Assembly: GCA_023362775.1 (NCBI GenBank)
Contig: JALMGJ010000002.1
Location: 62,697,914-62,761,913, forward strand
Length of the DNA: 64,000 bases
Reading direction: 5' to 3'
From: Charina bottae
Taxonomy: Eukaryota > Chordata > Lepidosauria > Squamata > Charinaidae
The notes under the pieces are model-generated. The model was not told the DNA's origin. It saw only the letters and a list, made by a program, of their open reading frames with translations, and made no database searches. This document shows, in pieces, positions 57,430 through 64,000 of the stretch; position 1 is the first letter of the stretch, and every line of letters begins with the position of its first letter. Both the position numbers and the translations under genes were made by a program.

Positions 57430-58955
57430 CTGAAACTTTGGTTGCTGAAAAGAGAGCACCGATGTTTGGATATAATTATAGATCTATCAACTGCTATGAA
57501 CCATGGTAAACAAAACCTCTGAATCCAATGATAGGAAGGCTTTAGGGTGGTTGCCCTTCTGCCCCACTCATGCCTCTGGAAATAGGATATTTAACTAGGC
57601 CACCTCTTTCTTAGTCCATCTCTGTTTTTTTTATGTTGTGTTCCAATTGATTTGCTGCCTCAGTACCAAAAATAAGCAGAACTGCGTGGAAACTCTATTG
57701 CAAGAAGGCAGGAATGTGTAGGAATAGTAATGGGAATCTTATCCTTTATTTATGCATTGCATTTAATTTTTTTCCCTCCAGATGACAACCTTAAATTATT
57801 TCCTTGTGTGTGTTACTATCCCTTTCCCTGTTCAATGAACAAGCATGGAAACAAGGCAGCAGTATGAAAATGCACAAGGGCAGAGGACCTGTTTATGAAA
57901 TAGGTTAAAGGACACTGAGAAAGAACTAGCAACAATATGCTAATGCCTTGCAGCCCTCATTCTGGAACAGGCTATGATTGTGGGAAAACACTGCCAGAAA
58001 CAATGATGTAGAGTTTCTTTCCTGCTGCCTGTCTCAAGCAGGAGAACTGTAGTATGTGTAGTAGACAAAATAATAGCTGCAATGCTCATGAGCAAGTTAA
58101 AGAACATGACAACTAATGCACCAATTTTATAGCCCTTTAATGGTGGGGACAATTTATGTGTCCTGGAGGCCTGCATTTTTCAGTGTCTTCATTGTAGTTT
58201 TGATAGTGTTGTGATAAATTTACCAGCCAGGTTGTAACCAGTAAAATCTTGTTAAAAGCAATAATGGAATAAAATTTAGAAAGAAGTTCATTTTTCCACT
58301 ACAGACTAATTTGCAACAATGCTTATGAAGCATTAGAAAATGTTCTCTCATATATGAAACAAATGTAAGTTTCAGGTTCACTTCTCATGATTCATTTTCC
58401 TACATATTATGCTTAATTTTTATTATAAAAATATTCTTACCTGATACAAGACACACTTAACTGCAATAATAATAGATATTCAGTTTAAATATACATAATC
58501 AGAACTGGTTACATCCAGAATAACATCCATTATTCTGTTTCATGGACAAGGTCAAGCTGGGATACATATGATTTTTTGTTGTTGCTGTTCAGAATATTAC
58601 TGAACAGGGTGATTGGTGGCCAAACCAGTCAGAATATGAACAGCAATTAATGTGTATTTTTAAACATTTAAATCACCATTGCAGGGATCCCAAATTGGAC
58701 TGAAACTACCACAGGCCTCTGTTCATCAATTTGTGTACTTTTTAGTTCTGGCTGGTACAGCTTAGTCTCACCTTGATAAAGCAGTTCAGGTGGTGAAGGC
58801 AGTGCAATTCTCATTAAGGTAAAGTGATGAGACGATTGTCCTTGATTATGCATTTTGGGTTACCTTGAGGCCTTAACCAACAGTTCCATTAGCTGGAAGA
58901 GTTCTGCCCTGGCATCACATATGCCAGAAACCTCCTCTAGTAGCTGGCTAGAAGC
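57430..58955. other. Intron segment without recognised features
   Basis: Nothing recognised. Confidence 0.4.
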
Positions 58956-58959
58956 AATG

Positions 58960-59430
58960 GAAGAGGCTTCTGTGTTAGAGATCGGGTTTCAACCAAGCAC
59001 GTCTCACACACAGGCTCGAAGGAGGAGACAGCCTCTGCTGTAACCTGATCTCACTTGCTTTGTGTGGGAGGGGCTGAATCCCGGTTTCCTGTTTCCTGTT
59101 CCTTTCTCTTCCTCTTTCTGCTCAGATCTCCTACCAAGGAGCATGGCAGTTATGGCTGCTGCCACATGTTTCTCATACTTCCAAACAGCAAGGCCACATT
59201 AATGAAGACTGTGGGTTTGGTCAGAACCAATTGCTCGCATGCATGGACCATTTCTACTAAGGAACTGTGAGTTACAATAAAATTGTAAACTCTTTTTTTT
59301 AATGTAACTTTACATTAACGTGTGAAGTATGTTTATTTTGTGTTTTGAACTGATTAAGCCTTGTGCAAGTTTATGGGAACGCTTCTACTCTGCTATATAC
59401 TAACAAGAAGCTGCGTGGAGTTCTGGTACT
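58960..59430 (+). other. Possible LTR-like or retrocopy segment
   Basis: Somewhat GC-richer than its surroundings, with a pyrimidine-rich tract (tttcctgttcctttctcttc) and an aataaaattg poly(A)-like signal at about 59276. Ends and target duplication were not found. This is only a suspicion of an LTR or 3'UTR-derived repeat. Confidence 0.2.
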
Positions 59431-59434
59431 ACCA

Positions 59435-61180
59435 TCCCAGAATTCCTACATTCTGCACAGGAACTGCCAAGGGATCTCTCAGAAGTGATGCAGAGCAAGA
59501 GGAGCTCATTGCTTTGTGAAGTTAACTTAAACAACATCTGGTTCTATGGAAATAACAGAGTTGCTATGGAGTCTGGCAGCCATAGAAGTGTGATATAAAT
59601 CAATTGATCAGTCAATAAACAAAGCAAGAGTTTGAGGAAGCTCTAGACCTAGGTGAAAACTATTCTGATATTTGAGACAATGTGGACTTTAGGGGCAGAA
59701 CAGGACTTTGTAGCAGTGGCTCAAAAGGTTCTGCGTTCCATACCTGACTGCCACTGCATTTAGTATCGACAACTGATACTAAGGAGAATGTAAGCTGCTG
59801 TGAGGCACTAAATCCAGAGAGCCGGAACTACAGGCATCTAATCAAACACTCATTCAGAACTGGATTCATGTCCTGCTTGTTCAGAGTTGGGAATGGCGGA
59901 GTGAAGGAATGGAGGAAGCACATAGATAATGGAAACTTGACTCCCTTGCAGACCAGGGCTGTCCTTTGTATAACATACTGTAGCAGATCATTTAGCTAAG
60001 TGTGAAGGTGATGCCAATAAAAATGCAACATATAAAAAACTACATGTGTACTGAAAGCCAGTCTGCCTAAATCAGTAATAAGATGGTAGGAGGGGGAGCT
60101 TATTAATTGCTTGCTTACCATTAATGTCATATCTAATTTGATCCTTACCTAAGTATCTTTAATGAATTTCATGATGCAGTGGATATTGCTCTTGTCCCTT
60201 CCTTCATAGTGCTTGTGAGCTTTTAGGATAAAATAAATCTACATAAAGAAAACATGAAAATAACCTTCATAAAGAGCTGAGCTTATCTACCCCCAAATAA
60301 AGATAAAAGATACATGTGAAGAAATTATCACTCCACATCTGTAAAATTACCTTCCTTCAGTTTTTCACATTTGATTTTGGTATATACAATATCTGATTAT
60401 GGTATATAAATAATAATAGCAGTTTGCACATAAGGTTAAGCAGACACACTCTGAAAGTATAAAATAATTTTTATCTTAATTATTCTGGTTATATATTCAT
60501 TCCTTCTAATTGTGCCTGACTTGCCTCTTTAATAATGTTAGGTAAATTCCAAATAGATTTTAATTTTCAATGTTCATAGTCAAAATCTTTGTGACTGAGA
60601 GAATTAAAATGTGTCAGGCTCTTCTAGTTGGATATAATTGTCCAAGACTCAAAATTAAAATATCTGTCTTCAAGCATATTTATAAGAACCTAAGGATTTA
60701 CTAGACATTGCATTCAGTATGCAGCTGCCTCCAAAAGCAGTAATGTATCATTTCATTTTGTTTCTACACAACTGGAAATATCTCTTGCCATTAAGCATAA
60801 TAAATTGTTCATTTAAAGCAACAGACTGTTCCAATGTCATACTACAAAATATTTGTTATACAATTTGTAATGGAATGTTATTCCTAAGAAGGGGGCGGTT
60901 GGATAATTATTGCTTCATATGCTGGATCATCTGGCTTTGGACACTATGTGTCTTGACCTCTCTGAAGAGGGGTAAAATTTGCTTTAGTCCAGTCTTAGTA
61001 ATGAACTCCTGCATTTATTTCTCATCATCATTTTGTATGATCATTTGCTGCTACTGTTGGGAGAAATGTAGGTCACAGTGTATTTCCACTACAGTACTCA
61101 TATGTATGTTTACCTTTTTTGGTAGCAATTCTATAAACCAGTTTAACGTCTAGAATGTCATCTTCTCTAGTTGATGCACT
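59435..61180. other. Intron segment without recognised features
   Basis: No repeat was recognised. A 144-codon open stretch (60719-61153) is rich in Cys, Ile and Phe and shows no similarity I know. Confidence 0.4.
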
Positions 61181-61189
61181 GATGTGTCT

Positions 61190-61262
61190 AACATAATTAC
61201 TGCCCAGAGTCCCCTTTGTGGGGGGAGATGGGCGGTGATAGAAGTTGGACTAATAAATAATT
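61190..61262 (+). mobile_element. L2/CR1-type 3' tail
   Basis: ttactgcccagagtcccctt, then ggggagatgggcggtgatag and an aataaataatt end. This is a plus-strand L2-type terminus of about 65 nt. Confidence 0.75.
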
Positions 61263-61264
61263 AT

Positions 61265-62240
61265 AACTTGAAGAGGGATCATAGATCAGTGGTAAAGGAT
61301 GTACTAGATGAATAGGTTTATGCCCTGATCTCTCAAATTAAAAAAACCCTTCTAACCAGTGATATCTACTTGAGATCTTTGAGATTTCTTACCAGATGGA
61401 GGTGGCTAGAGGGCCTAGATTACTGTCATTTAATGCAATCAGGATGCCAAGTAGGTGATATCCAATGTTGTTAGGTTTTTGGTGCATTAGTCTATAAAGG
61501 GGAGGAGAAGAGGAGAAAGTGCTACCCCATGTGCTGATTTCCACTCACCCAATTATTATGCTATGTATGTTCCGTAATGCAGCCAAATAAGAACTTTGAA
61601 TTGTAATGTAGTGTAATGTATTCATGAATTGATTGGAATTAGCAACACTTAATGCACAAAGCCCGTTTCAAGCAAGGGCTTACCACAGACCAATTAGACT
61701 CCTTTAGCATTGCTTTGGGACTACCAGGAGAATCTAAAAAGTGTGGCATAGTCTCCTTCTCCATCAAAATGCCATTACTATCATCACTACTTTAATGGTG
61801 GCAAATCATCTTCTGTAGGGTTGTGAGCATTCCTTGAAACCATTTAGCACCTATTCTCCCTCTTCTAGCTGATTACATAGCTGGAAAACTGGAAAAGGAA
61901 AGGATCAGTGATATTTCAGGGGGGGGGGGAAGTGCTCTGCTGGTTTTATGTTTTTGTCTGTTTTCTTTGTTAAATTGGTTGCATTTTCTGTTCAGGTTAT
62001 TTGTTATTTGTTATTGATATTGCATTGTATTACAATATTGTAAGGATAGTATTGCCATCCCAGGAGATGACAATGACAAATCATTTATTTGCTGTTGCCA
62101 AGAAAAAATAGTGGTTTTGTCCATGTTGAAAACTTGAGGATATCTTTAGCCTTTTATTGATTTTTGTATAATATTTCAAGGTTCCCGATTGCTAAGATAG
62201 TTGCAGGATACGGGCTTTTGTACTTAATGGAAATGAAAAC
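61265..62240. other. Intron segment without recognised features
   Basis: A G-run of 11 lies at 61919-61929. Nothing else recognised. Confidence 0.4.
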
Positions 62241-62248
62241 CAATATTT

Positions 62249-62430
62249 ATTCATTCATTCATTCATTCATTCATTCATTCATTCATTCATTCATTCATAT
62301 CACTGCCCATCTCCCCCAAAAGGGGGACTCTGGGCAGTTTACAGTAAAACCAACAATTAAAACCATAGAAAGATAAAATTACAACCAAGCGAACACTGTA
62401 AAAAGAAATAAATAAATATAAAACCCAATT
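62249..62430 (-). mobile_element. L2/CR1 3' end on (ATTC)n
   Basis: About twelve ATTC units (62249-62298) are followed by atcactgcccatctccccca and gggggactctgggcagttta, then A-rich 3'UTR. The right limit is uncertain. Confidence 0.8.
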
Positions 62431-62812
62431 ATGGTGAGATCTTATTCAGTAGGGAGTATGACACACAGTATAGATCTCATGCTAGTATTCAGGATGCAGG
62501 GAAAAAAAATCTATACATTTCTCCATAAATTTATTCTCCAGCTAGAATCAATCCATCTGATCATACATCTCAGGAAAAGTTGCTTGAGAACTCTAACTTC
62601 ACAGGAGCTAAAGAGCTGAGGAGCTGAGACCAGATGGAGGTGCTTCTCTGTCACAGCCTTAAGTAACAGAATAACCTTCCTCTGAAAGTTTGACCTGTCT
62701 CATAGCTTCCCAGAAGGACACTGCTTTTTTTCCCTTCAAATTTAGTTAAGCAGATGCCAACTTGTGAATTTTTTCCTTTATTTTGTTTTGATTTTAGATT
62801 GCGTTGAAATGT

Positions 62813-62819
62813 ATTATTA

Positions 62820-62871
<52 letters not shown>

Positions 62872-62872
62872 T
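62813..62872 (+). repeat. (ATT)n microsatellite
   Basis: About twenty ATT units with one interruption near 62823. Confidence 0.95.
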
Positions 62873-62957
62873 ATTTTACACAGTGGATATATGATCTTTT
62901 ACTATGTCTTACATGTTTCTGTATATCTCTGAGAGTATACAGAGTATACAGATAAAT

Positions 62958-63298
62958 GGAAGGGGCGTAGTGGCTCAGTGGGTAAGACGCCAGGCTTGTC
63001 GATCGGAAGATCGCAAGTTTGGAGGTTCAAATCCCTAGCCCCGCGTGACGGAGTGAGCTCCCGCACTCACCCCAGCTCTTGCCAACCTAGAAATTCGAAA
63101 GCATGTAAATGCAAGTAGATGAATAGGTACCACTTCGGTGGTAGGTAACAGCGTTCCACTTGCATCATGCCGGCCACCTGACCGTGGAAGCGTCTTCGGA
63201 CAATGCTGGCTCTTCGGCTAACAAACGGAAATGAGCACCGGCCCCTAGAGTCGGACACGACTGCACAAATGTGCAGGGGAAAACCTTTACCTTTACCT
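62958..63298 (+). mobile_element. Full-length Sauria-type SINE with 13-nt TSD
   Basis: Head with A box (tggctcagtggg) and B-box-like ggttcaaatcc (63024-63034). The Sauria body and BovB-type tail follow (gagtcggacacgactgcaca, then aacctttacctttacctta). The exact 13-nt repeat tatacagataaat flanks it (62945-62957 and 63299-63311), so the borders are fixed. Close to the 12.6-kb copy. Confidence 0.95.
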
Positions 63299-63299
63299 T

Positions 63300-63466
63300 A
63301 TACAGATAAATAAATACAAAATGAAAGAGTGCTGTAGACTGAACTTGCTGTGGATTATAAGGAATGTTTAAAAATTAAAGGATTTCTAAGTAGTAGACCG
63401 AGTTAATAGGTCACTTCATCTTAACTGTCTTTATTTTCTTTCAACACCATGTCTGTGTTGTTTGTG
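63300..63466. other. Intron segment without recognised features
   Basis: Short unique-looking gap between the SINE and the next Penelope-like insert. Confidence 0.4.
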
Positions 63467-63480
63467 TCTGTGGCACACTG

Positions 63481-63699
63481 TAGCTTGAATCATGTCAACT
63501 GGATTTCTATTTTGTCAGTGGAAACGTTTTGCTCCTTATCCAAGGAGCTTCTTCAGTCTGAGCAAAGTTAGTAAGAAGTTAATAAAAAGAAGCTCCTTGG
63601 ATAAGGAGCGAAACGTTTCCACTGACAAAATAGAAATCCAGTTGACATGATTCAAGCTACAGACAATTCCACCTGGATGACTGAGAACCTTCATAGACA
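63481..63699. mobile_element. Penelope-like inverted dimer, 13-14 nt TSD
   Basis: Inverted arms 63481-63553 and 63587-63659 (one mismatch seen) enclose a 33-nt spacer. A 40-nt tail lies only on the right (63660-63699). tctgtggcacactg is duplicated at 63467-63480 and 63700-63713. The arms contain ctccttggataaggagcgaa and acgtttccactgacaaaat, the end of a second Penelope-like family unlike those at 42.4 and 56.6 kb. Confidence 0.85.
63523..63556 (-). ncRNA. Degraded hammerhead-like motif
   Basis: Minus strand: CTGAAGA, then stem II GCTCCTT/AAGGAGC with loop ggat. The conserved GAAA reads AAAA (G12 changed), then CGTT. The right arm has the intact GAAA but lacks the CTG start of the core. Neither copy is therefore complete. 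Confidence 0.55.
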
Positions 63700-63713
63700 T
63701 CTGTGGCACACTG

Positions 63714-64000
63714 TTTATCAGAATTTTCAAGCAAAGTAAGCCTTGTTTCAGATGACTAAATTACTATGGTGGTGGTGGTGGTGGTCTTGTTTAATTCTGT
63801 AATGTTCTGATCTAATGTACCAAATCTGTGCTTCATCTCTTTGAAGTTCAGTTTCATATCATACAAGGCAGGGTTTTTTTCTGTATAAATTTTAACATTC
63901 TAGAAGATGGTGAATCTTAGGAAAGGGATTTTATATTTTTATTTTGTTTGCTTTTTTCTTACTTTTTTTCCTTTTTACATACTAAAGCAATACAAATATA
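63714..64000. other. Intron end of window
   Basis: (GGT)n at about 63768-63784. Nothing else recognised. Confidence 0.4.

Noticed and set aside
60719..61153. 144-codon frame with hydrophobic stretches
   Set aside because: No signal peptide logic, motif or similarity recognised; AT-rich with chance-like composition.

Overview
This window looks like part of a squamate reptile (lizard or snake) nuclear genome. It is AT-rich and contains a single recognisable host exon, which is flanked by consensus splice sites. The interspersed repeats are the squamate mix: Sauria-type tRNA SINEs, BovB (RTE) LINEs, L2/CR1-type LINE 3' ends attached to ATTT/ATTC microsatellites, CORE/MIR-like SINEs, L1 3' ends, an R4/Dong-like LINE end, hAT MITEs, a Tc1 transposon and Penelope-like elements. 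I cannot separate snake from lizard by eye.

Host gene. Bases 708-924 (+) are one coding exon of a group III metabotropic glutamate receptor, best matched to GRM7. It lies in the ligand-binding Venus-flytrap domain. Everything after the donor at 925 appears to be one intron running off the window (more than 63 kb), which fits the very large introns known for GRM7. I found no second exon.

Layout. 1-10 kb: exon, L2 3' ends, two hAT remnants, an unclassified GC-rich element with codon repeats and a 35-bp minisatellite (4.8-5.8 kb), and a 1-kb L2 RT fragment (6.5-7.6 kb). 10-20 kb: a Sauria SINE, an L2 copy split by BovB, a BovB copy that retains the RT YADD box (17.3-18.1 kb), a second BovB subtype (18.7 kb) and a possible processed-gene remnant (16.2-16.5 kb). 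20-30 kb: an L1 3' end with a SINE between tandem 3'UTR units (22.6-23.6 kb), BovB and another L1 end near 26 kb, then mostly unique intron. 30-40 kb: a 740-bp solo LTR that splits a U2 snRNA-derived fragment (31.5-32.3 kb), a hAT MITE, a complete Tc1 transposon with one frameshift nested in an L2 tail (34.6-36.1 kb), and BovB. 40-64 kb: four Penelope-like inverted-repeat insertions, three with hammerhead-like motifs; an R4-like end; a composite SINE; L2 copies, one internally deleted; and long microsatellites.

The most interesting structures are the four Penelope-like insertions. Each has head-to-head inverted arms, a 35-40 nt one-sided tail and a 10-14 nt target-site duplication. Next are the LTR/U2 nested insertion and the unclassified element at 4.8-5.8 kb. 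No complete host gene, functional RNA gene, CRISPR array or bacterial-type operon is present.
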